Shown here in pieces: positions 51,493-61,762 of a stretch of DNA of 64,000 nt. A program made the position numbers and the translations under genes. Each line of letters begins with the position of its first letter. Position 1 is the first letter of the stretch. The notes under the pieces were generated by a model, which was not told the DNA's origin, did not search any database, and worked only from the letters and a program-made list of their open reading frames with translations. Source of the DNA: Sellimonas caecigallum (lineage in GTDB: Bacteria > Bacillota > Clostridia > Lachnospirales > Lachnospiraceae); contig NZ_VIRV01000001.1 in assembly GCF_019754295.1 (NCBI RefSeq), positions 62,001-126,000 of the forward strand. The letters run 5' to 3'.

Positions 51493-52656
51493 TCATGAGA
51501 TGATCCGAACTTTCAGGACATCCCGTATCTTTTCGATGTCCTTTTCCACTCCTTCCAGATTTTCTGCATCCACGTCAATCATTGTGTATGCGTATTTCCC
51601 CCGGCTTTTATTTGTCAGATCGGCAATATTAAGGTCTCTTCCCGCGAGAATTGCGGTAAACTGTCCAATCATGTTTGGAACATTGTGATGCAGGATCGTG
51701 ATCCTGGCATTGCTGCCCCGCTTTCCCATATCACAGTCCGGATAATTAACCGAATTTCGGATATTGCCATTTTCAAGGTATTCCCGGATTTCTTTTACAG
51801 CCATTTTGGCACAGTTTTCTTCCGACTCTTCCGTGGACGCCCCCAGATGAGGAATAACGATAACCCCATCTTTTCCCGCAGTCTGCGGGTTTGGAAAATC
51901 TGTCACATATTTTTTCAGTTTTCCGTTTTCCAATGCATCCATGACATCCTGTTCATCGACAAGAATGTCCCGTGCAAAATTTAAAAGGACAGCGCCGTCT
52001 TTCATCTTTTGAACGGCGTCCTTCCCGATCATTCCTTTTGTATTTTCCGAAGCCGGTACATGTACTGTGATGTAATCGCACTGGCTGTATATTTCATTCA
52101 CATCTTTCACATGTCGGATATGCCGCGACAAACTCCATGCCGAATCAACAGACAAATACGGATCGTACCCGTACACTTCCATTCCGAGATGAAGAGCTGC
52201 ATTGGCCACCAGCGCACCGATGGCACCAAGACCGATCACTCCAAGTCTCTTTCCCTCGATCTCACAGCCCGCAAACTCTTTTTTCTGCTTTTCCGCCCTT
52301 TTTGCCACATCTGTTTCCCCGGCGTGAGCCTTGACCCATTCAATTCCGCCCATAATGTCCCTTGAAGCCAGAAGCATCCCTGCAATGACAAGTTCCTTTA
52401 CCCCGTTTGCATTGGCTCCGGGCGTATTAAACACAACGATCCCCCGTTCCGCACAAGCTTCCAGCGGGATATTATTGACGCCCGCTCCCGCTCTGGCGAC
52501 AGCCTTCAGGCACAGAGGAAATTCCATCTCATGCATAGACGCGCTTCTCACGAGGACAGCATCCGCGTACTCCATTGTCTCTTGTGCTTCATATGTTTCC
52601 GGAAAGATGTCCAGTCCGCTTTTTGAAATGGCATTCAAGCAATGATACTTATACAT
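51493..52656 (-). CDS. serA: SerA, D-3-phosphoglycerate dehydrogenase
   Basis: 387 residues: RAGAGVNNIPLEACAERGIV substrate region, GVIGLGAIGALVANAA NAD site near residues 137-152, ILVDEQDVMDAL, and HLGASTEESEENCAKM with the catalytic histidine. A C-terminal ACT domain is visible (ITILHHNVPNMIGQFTAIL). It overlaps the end of serC by 8 bases, so serine synthesis is translationally linked. Confidence 0.96.
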   Translation of the reverse strand: MYKYHCLNAISKSGLDIFPETYEAQETMEYADAVLVRSASMHEMEFPLCLKAVARAGAGVNNIPLEACAERGIVVFNTPGANANGVKELVIAGMLLASRDIMGGIEWVKAHAGETDVAKRAEKQKKEFAGCEIEGKRLGVIGLGAIGALVANAALHLGMEVYGYDPYLSVDSAWSLSRHIRHVKDVNEIYSQCDYITVHVPASENTKGMIGKDAVQKMKDGAVLLNFARDILVDEQDVMDALENGKLKKYVTDFPNPQTAGKDGVIVIPHLGASTEESEENCAKMAVKEIREYLENGNIRNSVNYPDCDMGKRGSNARITILHHNVPNMIGQFTAILAGRDLNIADLTNKSRGKYAYTMIDVDAENLEGVEKDIEKIRDVLKVRIIS

Positions 52657-53737
52657 TCAGAATCTCCTTTTCATACTTTTTCATAAAGTCCACAAGTGTC
52701 TCCACACCTTCTCTTGGCATGGCATTGTATATACTTGCTCTCATTCCACCGACCGAACGATGTCCTTTCAGGTTGACAAGACCGGAGGCCTCGGCCTCCT
52801 GTATGAATCTGGCATCCAGATCTTTGTCCCCTGTCACGAACGGAACGTTCATGAGAGAGCGGTCTTTCTTCTTTACTGTCCCATGAAAAAGACTGCTGGA
52901 ATCCAGGTAGTCATAGAGAATCTTTGCCTTCTCCTCATTGCGCTTTTTCATCTCTTCGAGTCCACCCAGATTCTTAAGCCAGCGGAATACTTTCCCGCAA
53001 ATATAGATTCCATAAGCCGGCGGGGTATTGTAGAGAGAGCCCGCATCCGCGTGTGTTTTGTAGCGGAGCATCGTCGGTGTGCCTGGAAGGACTTCCTCTG
53101 TGATAAGGTCTTCCCTTATAATCACGATCGTCACTCCTGCAGGACCAATATTTTTCTGCGCTCCTCCGTAGAGTATTCCATATTTCGTCACATCTACAGG
53201 TTCAGACAGGAAGCAGGAAGAAACATCTGCAACGAGAGGTTTCCCCTTGGTATCCGGCAATGTCTTAAACTTTGTACCATAGATCGTATTGTTCTCACAG
53301 ATATATACATAGTCCGCATCCTCCGAAATGGCGAGATTACTCAGATCGGGAATATAGGAGAATGTCTTGTCCTCGGAAGATGCCGCCACATTGGCTTTTC
53401 CATACTTCTGCGCCTCTTGCCAGGCTTTTTTTGCCCACTGTCCCGTAATGATATAGTCCGCCTTCTTGCGCCTCATAAGGTTCATCGGTATCATGGCAAA
53501 CTGCGTGGATGCTCCGCCCTGCAAAAACAGGACTTTGTAATTATCCGGAATGGCAAGCAGATCCCTGAGATCCTGCTCAGCCGTCTGTATGATTCCGGCG
53601 AATGTTTTCGAACGATGGCTCATTTCCATAACAGACATTCCCGTCCCCCTGTAATCAAGCATCTCCGCCGCCGCTTCTTTTAAGACTTCTTCCGGCAATA
53701 CGGCCGGACCAGCTGAAAAATTATATACTCTCTTCAT
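52649..53737 (-). CDS. serC: SerC, phosphoserine aminotransferase
   Basis: 362 residues from ATG 53737 (AGGAGG five bases upstream). MKRVYNFSAGPAVLPEEVL start, LFLQGGASTQFAMIPMN, VADVSSCFLSEPVD, and the PLP lysine in YGGAQKNIGPAGV near residue 198. Converts 3-phosphohydroxypyruvate to phosphoserine. It directly precedes serA. Confidence 0.97.
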   Translation of the reverse strand: MKRVYNFSAGPAVLPEEVLKEAAAEMLDYRGTGMSVMEMSHRSKTFAGIIQTAEQDLRDLLAIPDNYKVLFLQGGASTQFAMIPMNLMRRKKADYIITGQWAKKAWQEAQKYGKANVAASSEDKTFSYIPDLSNLAISEDADYVYICENNTIYGTKFKTLPDTKGKPLVADVSSCFLSEPVDVTKYGILYGGAQKNIGPAGVTIVIIREDLITEEVLPGTPTMLRYKTHADAGSLYNTPPAYGIYICGKVFRWLKNLGGLEEMKKRNEEKAKILYDYLDSSSLFHGTVKKKDRSLMNVPFVTGDKDLDARFIQEAEASGLVNLKGHRSVGGMRASIYNAMPREGVETLVDFMKKYEKEILNV

Positions 53738-53796
53738 TTTCCCTCCTGAATATCCGCCAAACATTCCCCATTCGCCCGGCTTTTATTTGATTTATT

Positions 53797-55479
53797 CTAT
53801 TGCATCTTTTTCTTAAGATCCTCTTCGTCAAAAACTTTGTCTATAGCATCCCCAGGTGCAACCATCGGCCACACTTTGTCGTCACAATCGATCTGGCAAT
53901 CAATGACAACCGGCTCGCCCAGACTTCTTGCTTTCTGAAATGCATCTTGGAATTCTTCTTTTGTTTGAGCGCGGAATGCTTTTGCCCCCATCGCTTCCGC
54001 CAGCTTTACAAAATCGACTTTATCATTGAGCACGGTTGCGGAATAACGCTGACCGTAAAACAGATTCTGCCACTGACGTACCATGCCAAGTACATGATTG
54101 TTGATCACAACCTGGATAATCGGAATCTGATGTCTCACTGCTGTGGCGATTTCATTCATATTCATACGGAAACATCCGTCCCCTGCAATATTGACTACAC
54201 ATTTGTCCGGGCGCCCCATCTTGGCTCCGAGAGACGCACCAAGACCATATCCCATTGTCCCAAGTCCGCCGGATGTAAGAAATGTACGCGGCTCTTTATA
54301 TTTATAATACTGCGCCGCCCACATCTGGTGCTGACCGACTTCCGTGACAATAATAGCATCTCCTTCTGTCTGACGGTAAATCTCTTCCACAACAAACGGT
54401 CCTGTCAACACATCCGGATGGTATTTGAGCGGATATTTTTCTTTGTACGCTTCAATCGTCCGAATCCATTCCGCGTGATTCTGCTGGCTGATCATGGCAT
54501 TCAGCTTTTTCAGCACGATACTGAGATCTCCGGTCACTCCGTGCGTAATAACAACGTTTTTGTTCATTTCTGCAGGATCAACGTCGATCTGCAGGATTTT
54601 AGCGTTTGACGCAAACTTGGAAGCATTTCCAGTTACACGGTCACTGAAACGAGCTCCAAGAACAACAAGCAGATCGCATTCACTTACACCGTGGTTGGCT
54701 GTCTTTGTACCATGCATTCCGAGCATTCCGGTATAATACGGATCCGTCCCCGGAAATGCCCCTTTTCCCATAAGAGAATCCGTAACCGGAGCATCTATCT
54801 TTTTGACGAATTCAAAAATTTCTTCGCTTGCGCCGGAAAGAACTGCTCCGCCTCCAATGAATATATAAGGTTTCTTTGCTTCCTGAATCATCGCTGCCGC
54901 AATTTTCAGGTCATTCTCGCACACATCCTCTTTTTTCTCAGGCGGCACGATCATCTTCGGCTCATATTCAGCCAGATTTGCCGTTACATCTTTCGGGATA
55001 TCGATGAGAACCGGTCCTGGCCTTCCTCTTTTCGCAATGATAAATGCTCTCCGGATCGTTTTTGCCAGATCATTGACATCTTTTACGATATAATTGTGCT
55101 TTGTGATCGGCATCGTGATCCCTGCAATATCAATTTCCTGAAAACTGTCTTTTCCGAGCAGCGATACACCCACGTTGCACGTAATGGCAACCACTGGGAT
55201 AGAGTCCATATATGCCGTGGCAATCCCCGTCACAAGGTTTGTTGCTCCGGGACCGCTTGTAGCAAAACAGACCCCCACTTTTCCGGTTGCTCTCGCATAT
55301 CCGTCCGCAGCATGGGCTGCCCCCTGCTCATGGGATGTTAGAATATGTGTGATCTCATTTTTATGTTTATACAACGCATCATATACATTCAGGATCGCTC
55401 CGCCCGGATATCCAAAAACGGTATCCACGCCCTGCTCTTTTAAACATTCGATTACAATTTCTGCTCCTGTAAGCTGCAT
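53797..55479 (-). CDS. ilvB: Acetolactate synthase large subunit (biosynthetic)
   Basis: 560-residue TPP enzyme: QGVDTVFGYPGGAILNVYDA near residues 15-34, HEQGAAHAADGYARATGKVG with the TPP glutamate, and the ThDP motif GDGCFRMNMNEIATAVRH near residues 434-451. First step of valine and leucine synthesis. It follows ilvD by 19 bases. No ilvN regulatory subunit gene lies between it and serC. Confidence 0.95.
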   Translation of the reverse strand: MQLTGAEIVIECLKEQGVDTVFGYPGGAILNVYDALYKHKNEITHILTSHEQGAAHAADGYARATGKVGVCFATSGPGATNLVTGIATAYMDSIPVVAITCNVGVSLLGKDSFQEIDIAGITMPITKHNYIVKDVNDLAKTIRRAFIIAKRGRPGPVLIDIPKDVTANLAEYEPKMIVPPEKKEDVCENDLKIAAAMIQEAKKPYIFIGGGAVLSGASEEIFEFVKKIDAPVTDSLMGKGAFPGTDPYYTGMLGMHGTKTANHGVSECDLLVVLGARFSDRVTGNASKFASNAKILQIDVDPAEMNKNVVITHGVTGDLSIVLKKLNAMISQQNHAEWIRTIEAYKEKYPLKYHPDVLTGPFVVEEIYRQTEGDAIIVTEVGQHQMWAAQYYKYKEPRTFLTSGGLGTMGYGLGASLGAKMGRPDKCVVNIAGDGCFRMNMNEIATAVRHQIPIIQVVINNHVLGMVRQWQNLFYGQRYSATVLNDKVDFVKLAEAMGAKAFRAQTKEEFQDAFQKARSLGEPVVIDCQIDCDDKVWPMVAPGDAIDKVFDEEDLKKKMQ

Positions 55480-55498
55480 ATGCTTTCTCCTTTACCGT

Positions 55499-57172
55499 TT
55501 ATTTATATTCCGGGGACTGCAGAATTGCTCCCCTGTTGCCGCTGGTAACCATAGCTGCATAGCGGGCAAGATAACCTGTTGTTACCTTCGGAGGAACTGG
55601 TTTCCAGTTTGCTTTTCTCTGTTCCAGTTCTTCTTCCGGGACATCCAGTGTGATGGTAAGGCCAGGAATATCGATTTTGATGATATCCCCCTCTTCCACA
55701 AGCGCGATCGGGCCTCCCACTGCCGCTTCCGGGGATACATGTCCGATGGATGCCCCTCTGGACGCCCCTGAGAACCGTCCGTCTGTGATAAGCGCGACAC
55801 TGGACCCAAGTCCCATGCCGGCAATGGCAGAGGTCGGATTCAGCATTTCCGGCATGCCTGGTCCGCCTTTCGGTCCTACATAACGGATCACTACCACATC
55901 GCCTGGGCGGATCTTTCCTCCTTTGATCGCCTCAATGGCATCTTCTTCGCATTCGAAGACTCTTGCCGGCCCCTCGTGTACCATCATCTCTTCCACTACA
56001 GCGGAACGCTTTACAACGCTTCCGTCCGGAGCAAGATTGCCTTTGAGAACCGCAAGGCCACCCGTTTCACTATATGGATGGTCGATCGGTCTTATGACTT
56101 CAGAATTTAAGTTTTCGCATCCAGCTATATTTTCTTTTACTGTCTTTCCTGTCACTGTCATACAGTCTGTGTGCAGAAGGCCTTTTTTGTCAAGCTCATT
56201 CATGACAGCATAGACGCCTCCCGCCTCGTTGAGATCCTCGATATATGTCGGTCCGGCCGGCGCCAGATGACAAAGATTCGGTGTCTTTTCACTGATTCCA
56301 TTGGCAAAATCAATTTCGAAGTCCATGCCGATCTCGTGTGCGATAGCCGGAAGATGGAGCATGCTGTTTGTGGAACACCCGAGTGCCATATCGACAGTCA
56401 GTGCATTTAAAATAGCCTCTTTCGTCATGATATCTCTCGGACAGATATTCTTTCTCCAAAGCTCCATAACCTGCATTCCGGCATGCTTTGCCAGACGGAT
56501 CCGTTCGGAGTAGACTGCCGGAATTGTTCCGTTTCCCCTAAGTCCCATACCGAGCACTTCTGTCAGACAGTTCATACTGTTGGCTGTATACATCCCGGAA
56601 CAGGATCCGCATGTCGGACATGTCTTGCACTCAAATTCGTTTAATTCATTTTCGTCGATTTTTCCGGCAGCATAGGCACCGACTGCCTCGAACATACTGG
56701 AAAGACTTCTCTTTTCTCCTTTCACATGTCCTGCCAGCATCGGGCCGCCGCTCACAAAGATCGTCGGGACATTGATTCTTGCTGCTGCCATCAAAAGTCC
56801 CGGCACATTCTTATCACAGTTTGGAACCATGACAAGGGCATCAAACTGATGTGCCATCGCCATCGCTTCCGTAGAGTCAGCGATAAGATCACGCGTTACG
56901 AGAGAATATTTCATCCCGATATGTCCCATCGCAATGCCGTCACACACAGCAATTGCTGGAAATACGATCGGCGTCCCGCCTGCCATTGCAACCCCCATTT
57001 TTACTGCTTCTACGATTTTGTCAAGATTCATATGCCCCGGAACGATCTCATTGTAAGAGCTTACAATCCCCACAAGTGGTTTTTCCATCTCTTCTTTTGT
57101 GAGACCAAGCGCATTCATCAGAGATCGGTGCGGTGCCTGCTGCGTCCCTTTTGTTACTGTATCACTTCTCAT
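55499..57172 (-). CDS. ilvD: Dihydroxyacid dehydratase
   Basis: 557 residues: [20 protein letters not shown] start, PNCDKNVPG with an Fe-S cysteine near residue 119, [19 protein letters not shown] near 187-205, and [19 protein letters not shown]. Fe-S lyase of branched-chain amino acid synthesis. It lies between leuB and ilvB in one minus-strand operon. Confidence 0.97.
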   Translation of the reverse strand: MRSDTVTKGTQQAPHRSLMNALGLTKEEMEKPLVGIVSSYNEIVPGHMNLDKIVEAVKMGVAMAGGTPIVFPAIAVCDGIAMGHIGMKYSLVTRDLIADSTEAMAMAHQFDALVMVPNCDKNVPGLLMAAARINVPTIFVSGGPMLAGHVKGEKRSLSSMFEAVGAYAAGKIDENELNEFECKTCPTCGSCSGMYTANSMNCLTEVLGMGLRGNGTIPAVYSERIRLAKHAGMQVMELWRKNICPRDIMTKEAILNALTVDMALGCSTNSMLHLPAIAHEIGMDFEIDFANGISEKTPNLCHLAPAGPTYIEDLNEAGGVYAVMNELDKKGLLHTDCMTVTGKTVKENIAGCENLNSEVIRPIDHPYSETGGLAVLKGNLAPDGSVVKRSAVVEEMMVHEGPARVFECEEDAIEAIKGGKIRPGDVVVIRYVGPKGGPGMPEMLNPTSAIAGMGLGSSVALITDGRFSGASRGASIGHVSPEAAVGGPIALVEEGDIIKIDIPGLTITLDVPEEELEQRKANWKPVPPKVTTGYLARYAAMVTSGNRGAILQSPEYK

Positions 57173-57227
57173 TAATTCTTCCTCCTAGCTGCTTTTTTTC
57201 TCTATATGCCTCTTTTTCCGCCTTATT

Positions 57228-58313
57228 CTACTGCATTCTTTCACAGATCTTGTCACCCATCTCTTTTGTTCCGATCTGGGTACATCCTTCCGACATGATG
57301 TCGATCGTGCGGTATCCTTCTTTCAGCACTTTGGCAACGGCATTTTCGATGGCGTCCGCCTCTTTGTCAAGATCAAAGGAAAACCGGAGCATCATAGCTG
57401 CCGACAAAATGGTTGCGATGGGATTAGCGATCCCCTTTCCTGCGATATCCGGAGCTGATCCGCCGCTTGGCTCATAGAGGCCAAATTTTGTATCATTGAG
57501 GCTGGCGCTTGCCAGCATTCCGATAGAACCGGTTACCATGCTTGCCTCATCAGACAAGATGTCGCCGAACATGTTTTCCGTAAGTACCACATCGAACTGC
57601 TTTGGGTTTTTGACAATCTGCATGGCGCAATTGTCTACCAGCATATGTTCCATCTCCACATCCGGATATTCTTTCGCCACTTCCTCTACTACTTTTCTCC
57701 AGAGTCTGGAGGAATCCAGCACATTTGCCTTGTCTACACTCGTTACTTTTTTCCTGCGTTTTCTTGCAATATCAAATGCTCTCACAGCGATGCGCCGGAT
57801 CTCTTTTTCATTGTATGTAAGGGAATCGTACGCGGTAAGAACGCCGTTTTCCTCCACTGTTTTTCTCTCTCCAAAGTAGAGTCCCCCCGTGAGCTCCCTC
57901 ATGATCATAAAGTCAAAACCTCCCTGGGTAAGCTCCGGCTTCAGTGGACATGCCCCCTCCAATTCCTCGTAGAGGACAGCCGGACGAAGATTGGCAAAAA
58001 GATTCAGCTCCTTTCGGATTTTCAGAAGTCCTGCCTCCGGTCTTTTGGAAGGTTCCAACTGATACCATGGGGATGTCTTGGCATCGCCTCCAATCGATCC
58101 CATCAAAATGGCATCACATTCTCTTGCCCGCGCCACAGTCTCCTCTGTGAGCGGAATCCCGTGGGCATCGATGGATGCTCCCCCAAGAAGGAGTTCCTCA
58201 TAAGAGAAAGTATGTCCAAATGCTTCCCCTGCTTTATTTAAAACTTTCACTGCTTCTTCTACGATCTCAGGTCCGATCCCGTCCCCTCTGATCACTCCGA
58301 CTTTAAAATTCAT
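57228..58313 (-). CDS. leuB: LeuB, 3-isopropylmalate dehydrogenase
   Basis: 361 residues: [20 protein letters not shown] start, [17 protein letters not shown] near residues 134-150, and [20 protein letters not shown] near 248-267 with the metal Asp. Leucine pathway oxidative decarboxylase. First gene of the leuB-ilvD-ilvB unit with its own promoter. leuC and leuD are not in the window. Confidence 0.97.
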   Translation of the reverse strand: MNFKVGVIRGDGIGPEIVEEAVKVLNKAGEAFGHTFSYEELLLGGASIDAHGIPLTEETVARARECDAILMGSIGGDAKTSPWYQLEPSKRPEAGLLKIRKELNLFANLRPAVLYEELEGACPLKPELTQGGFDFMIMRELTGGLYFGERKTVEENGVLTAYDSLTYNEKEIRRIAVRAFDIARKRRKKVTSVDKANVLDSSRLWRKVVEEVAKEYPDVEMEHMLVDNCAMQIVKNPKQFDVVLTENMFGDILSDEASMVTGSIGMLASASLNDTKFGLYEPSGGSAPDIAGKGIANPIATILSAAMMLRFSFDLDKEADAIENAVAKVLKEGYRTIDIMSEGCTQIGTKEMGDKICERMQ

Positions 58314-58346
58314 GTCATCTACCTCCCAGAAAATCTGTTACAGAAT

Positions 58347-58375
58347 ATAATATAATATTTTCCCGTTCGTTTCAA
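58347..58375 (-). promoter_or_regulatory. Promoter of leuB-ilvD-ilvB
   Basis: On the minus strand TTGAAA (58375-58370), 17-base spacer, TATTAT (58352-58347). The 5' leader is short (about 25 bases), so no T-box fits here. Confidence 0.75.
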
Positions 58376-58408
58376 CCCTTTACCTTGCAAAAGTGTTTTA
58401 CATAGAAA

Positions 58409-58443
58409 AAAAGAGGTCCTCCTATCAAAGGAATTCCTCTTTT
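58409..58443. terminator. Terminator after yajC
   Basis: AAAAGAGG (58409-58416) pairs with CCTCTTTT (58436-58443), with further inner pairing. On the minus strand it ends in a T-run after the yajC stop. Confidence 0.8.
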
Positions 58444-58454
58444 TACATTGCTTC

Positions 58455-58781
58455 TTATTTTGTCTCTGCACCCGGTTTTTCCACCTGCATGATGGCTGCT
58501 TTCTGCATCGGGATACGGCAGTTCTTGTTGTTGCCGAACTCTACGATCACGTCTTCTTCTGTGATATCGATCACAACCCCATAAAAGCCGCTTGTCGTCA
58601 AAACTGTATCGCCAACTTCCATATCAGCAATCATCGCCTGGATTCTTTTCTGTTCTTTTTTCTGTGGTCTCATAAGCAGGAACCAAAGTCCGCCCAGGAT
58701 CACTACATAAAAAAGGATCATGAACAACGGATTTGCAAATAATCCTCCGCTGCTTGACTGTGATAATACTGTGTATTCCAT
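58455..58781 (-). CDS. yajC: YajC, Sec translocon accessory subunit
   Basis: 108 residues with one membrane helix (PLFMILFYVVILGGLWFLLM, residues ~18-37), then RPQKKEQKR and the cytoplasmic domain with GDTVLTTSGFYGVV. It follows tgt on the same strand, as in most bacteria. secD/secF are not adjacent here. Confidence 0.95.
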   Translation of the reverse strand: MEYTVLSQSSSGGLFANPLFMILFYVVILGGLWFLLMRPQKKEQKRIQAMIADMEVGDTVLTTSGFYGVVIDITEEDVIVEFGNNKNCRIPMQKAAIMQVEKPGAETK

Positions 58782-58861
58782 CGTTTCTTCCTCCTATTTC
58801 AGATAAACACTATTGCTATCATACACAATTTTTTCTGTTTCATCAAGTTCTTTTTTGCAAT

Positions 58862-59998
58862 TTATACATTCTTTGTCTGTTCCATGCCAGCCAGCTTCTG
58901 CTTTTTGTACTCTTTGAATCGTCCTTCTTCGATGGCCTGTCTGATTTCTTCCATCATGGTATTGTAAAAATACAGATTATGGAGTACGCAGAACCGCATG
59001 CCAAGCATTTCTTTTGCTTTCAGCAGATGTCTGATATATGCTCTGGAATATTTTTGGCATACCGGACACTGACATCCCTCTTCGATCGGCCGGTCATCAA
59101 GCTCATATTTGGCATTAAACAAATTCAGCTTTCCCTGATTCGTATACACATGCCCGTGCCTTCCGTTTCTTGTCGGGTAAACGCAGTCAAAGAAATCCAC
59201 TCCTCTTTCTACCGCTTCCAGGATATTGGCCGGCGTACCGACTCCCATCAGATATGTCGGTTTGTGAAGCGGAAGGTGTGGCACAACCGCATCCAGGATC
59301 CGGTACATCTCTTCATGTGATTCGCCTACTGCAAGTCCTCCGATAGCATAGCCCGGCAGATCCAGCTCGGATATCGCCTGCGCGTGGGCAATTCTGACAT
59401 CCTCGAGAATCCCTCCCTGATTGATCCCAAAAAGCATTTGATCAGGGTTGATCGTATCCGGCAGCGAATTGAGCCTCTCCATCTCTGTCTTGCACCGCCT
59501 GAGCCATCTGGTTGTTCTTGCCACAGATTTTTCGATGTAATCCCGGTCTTTTGTGCTGGCCGGACATTCATCGAACGCCATGGCGATCGTAGACGCCAGA
59601 TTGGACTGAATGCGCATACTTTCTTCCGGCCCCATAAAGATCTTTCGGCCGTCAATATGTGACTGAAAGTGCACACCCTCTTCTTTGATCTTTCTGAGTC
59701 CTGCCAGGGAAAACACCTGAAATCCTCCGGAATCCGTCAGGATCGGCTTGTCCCACACCATGAATTTGTGAAGTCCTCCAAGTTTTTTCACAACCTCATC
59801 TCCAGGCCGCACATGGAGGTGGTACGTGTTGGACAGCTCCACCTGTGTCCCGATTCGATTCAAATCCTCTGTGGACACGGCGCCTTTAATGGCTGCTGCT
59901 GTACCCACATTCATAAATACAGGGGTCTCAATGACCCCGTGTACCGTTGTGAACCGGCCTCTTTTGGCGAGGCCGTCACGCTTTATCAATTCATACAT
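58862..59998 (-). CDS. tgt: Queuine/preQ1 tRNA-guanine transglycosylase
   Basis: 378 residues: TPVFMNVGTAAAIKGAVSTE, LTDSGGFQVFSLAGLRKI with the catalytic Asp, FGINQGGILEDVR, YAIGGLAVGESHEEMYRI, and the zinc site CQCPVCQKYSRAYIRHL near the C-terminus. It exchanges G34 for preQ1 in tRNAs with GUN anticodons. Transcribed before yajC. Confidence 0.97.
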   Translation of the reverse strand: MYELIKRDGLAKRGRFTTVHGVIETPVFMNVGTAAAIKGAVSTEDLNRIGTQVELSNTYHLHVRPGDEVVKKLGGLHKFMVWDKPILTDSGGFQVFSLAGLRKIKEEGVHFQSHIDGRKIFMGPEESMRIQSNLASTIAMAFDECPASTKDRDYIEKSVARTTRWLRRCKTEMERLNSLPDTINPDQMLFGINQGGILEDVRIAHAQAISELDLPGYAIGGLAVGESHEEMYRILDAVVPHLPLHKPTYLMGVGTPANILEAVERGVDFFDCVYPTRNGRHGHVYTNQGKLNLFNAKYELDDRPIEEGCQCPVCQKYSRAYIRHLLKAKEMLGMRFCVLHNLYFYNTMMEEIRQAIEEGRFKEYKKQKLAGMEQTKNV

Positions 59999-60022
59999 TC
60001 TTTATTCTCCGTTTCGTATTTG

Positions 60023-61549
60023 TTAAAAATGGCAGATGATCGGCGTAGATTCATTGATCAGATCATACAGTTTCTGTGCATCATCATATTTCATATTGAT
60101 ACAGCCGTGAGAGCCATGTGTCTTATACCAGTCTCCTCCGAAGCGTGTCTGCCACGATGCATCATGAAAACCGATATCTCTGTTAAACGGCATCCAGAAT
60201 GCTACCGGAGATTCATATGAGTATTCTCCATTTGCCAGCTTTTCTCCTCTCAGAACCGCATTTTTGGTTTTGTACGTAAGATCGTAGCTTCCCTGAGGTG
60301 TATCATCACTTCCATTCGGTTTTCCTGTTACGATATCACAGTTCATGATAGCCTTTCCGTCCTGGAAAAACCAGAATTTCTGAGTGGTAAGATCTACCTC
60401 CGCGTAAGTGTTTCCGTAGTCGTTCATATCACCGTGATCGGCACCGCGCCTCGACCATTTTGGTTCACGTGTCACTTCTTTTCCACTCTCTATATTGGCT
60501 ACCAGTGCAGCATATTCATCTTTCTGGTTCATACTCCATCCAAAATCTCCTCCGGATACATTGACCGTATCGCCCCGTCCGCTCACAAACTGTCTTGTTG
60601 TACCGACTGTATTATACTTCGATGCCAGCCCCTTTATATATGCCGTGATCTTTTCACTGTCGAAAGTGACCTGCATATTTTCGTCGACTGTGAGCCACTG
60701 AGAAATGAGTGTCTTATCTACCACCTCTGTCTTTGGCGAAAGATCGTAGGTAATCTTGCTGCCCAGGTACTGATTCATCTTTGTCACTGCATCGCTCACT
60801 TCCTGTGAATCAGACACATATTTCGGAAGCGTATAGCAGTTTTCTTCTTTCATATCCATTTGCGGCTGAAATCCGCTGATGTACGAATCCACTGCCTTTT
60901 TGAAATTTTCCACGTTGATCGCCGTACCTACTACTTCTGGCTGGACCACAAATTGATTTCCGTCGTATTTTGGCTGTGCGTTCTGCGACGGTGTCTGATT
61001 TTCTTCCTTCATACAGTCCAGGGAATTGATCACAGTCTCCAATTTCCCGGCATCGTATTCCACTCCCACAGATGCGGTCAGTTCGCTCTTTGACCACAGA
61101 CATACCGGCCAAAGGAACGGATTCTGCTGATCTTTGACTTTCTCCAGATCATCTCCTGGTTTGTACGTAAGGTCGATGTCCTGTCCTGAGATCGTCTCCG
61201 TACCTCCATCGACTTCATTCAGCGTAAGCACATAACTGTCCACCTGTTTTCCCATGTATGTCTCCGCAGCCTTGACGCTCTTCCCTGAAAAATCATTTCC
61301 GTTTACTGTTGTTCCAAGATAAAAGTGGCTGTTGAAATAGAATGCTCCCCCAAGGTATACTACTGCTGCGACACCGATGATGCTGCCTGCTGCAATAGCA
61401 ACCTTCTTACCAATACCTTTTCTTTTTTGTTTCCGAACCTCTGACTTTGGATTCTGATTTTGTCCTCTTTTCCTTGGACCTCGTTTGTGCTTGATTCGTT
61501 CTTTCTTTTTTGTTTCTTCTATATCAATCTGTTCCTTTCTTTTATTCAT
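60023..61549 (-). CDS. Membrane-anchored YkuD L,D-transpeptidase
   Basis: 508 residues: a highly basic cytoplasmic tail, one membrane segment (about residues 48-68), two peptidoglycan-binding-like repeats of the type seen with VanW/YkuD proteins, and a C-terminal YkuD domain with catalytic KTHGSHGCINMKYDDA (His and Cys near residue 489). It crosslinks peptidoglycan or attaches to it outside the membrane. Single gene. Confidence 0.92.
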   Translation of the reverse strand: MNKRKEQIDIEETKKKERIKHKRGPRKRGQNQNPKSEVRKQKRKGIGKKVAIAAGSIIGVAAVVYLGGAFYFNSHFYLGTTVNGNDFSGKSVKAAETYMGKQVDSYVLTLNEVDGGTETISGQDIDLTYKPGDDLEKVKDQQNPFLWPVCLWSKSELTASVGVEYDAGKLETVINSLDCMKEENQTPSQNAQPKYDGNQFVVQPEVVGTAINVENFKKAVDSYISGFQPQMDMKEENCYTLPKYVSDSQEVSDAVTKMNQYLGSKITYDLSPKTEVVDKTLISQWLTVDENMQVTFDSEKITAYIKGLASKYNTVGTTRQFVSGRGDTVNVSGGDFGWSMNQKDEYAALVANIESGKEVTREPKWSRRGADHGDMNDYGNTYAEVDLTTQKFWFFQDGKAIMNCDIVTGKPNGSDDTPQGSYDLTYKTKNAVLRGEKLANGEYSYESPVAFWMPFNRDIGFHDASWQTRFGGDWYKTHGSHGCINMKYDDAQKLYDLINESTPIICHF

Positions 61550-61682
61550 TTACCTTTACTCCCTTACTCTTAACTCATACATGGAATATTATAATATGTA
61601 TATATAGAAAAGTACAGTGAAAATTTGTTGAAGATTGTCGGAAGAAATAAATACTTTTCTTTCTTTTTCAACAAATTTATCA

Positions 61683-61711
61683 TTGCAGGGGCTTCTTCCT
61701 TTATATATAAT
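61683..61711 (+). promoter_or_regulatory. Promoter of aroC
   Basis: TTGCAG (61683-61688), 17-base spacer, TATAAT (61706-61711), then AGGAGG before ATG 61763. Confidence 0.8.
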
Positions 61712-61762
61712 AAAGCAATAACAAGACAGATTTTACATTAAACGAAAACAGGAGGAAATATT

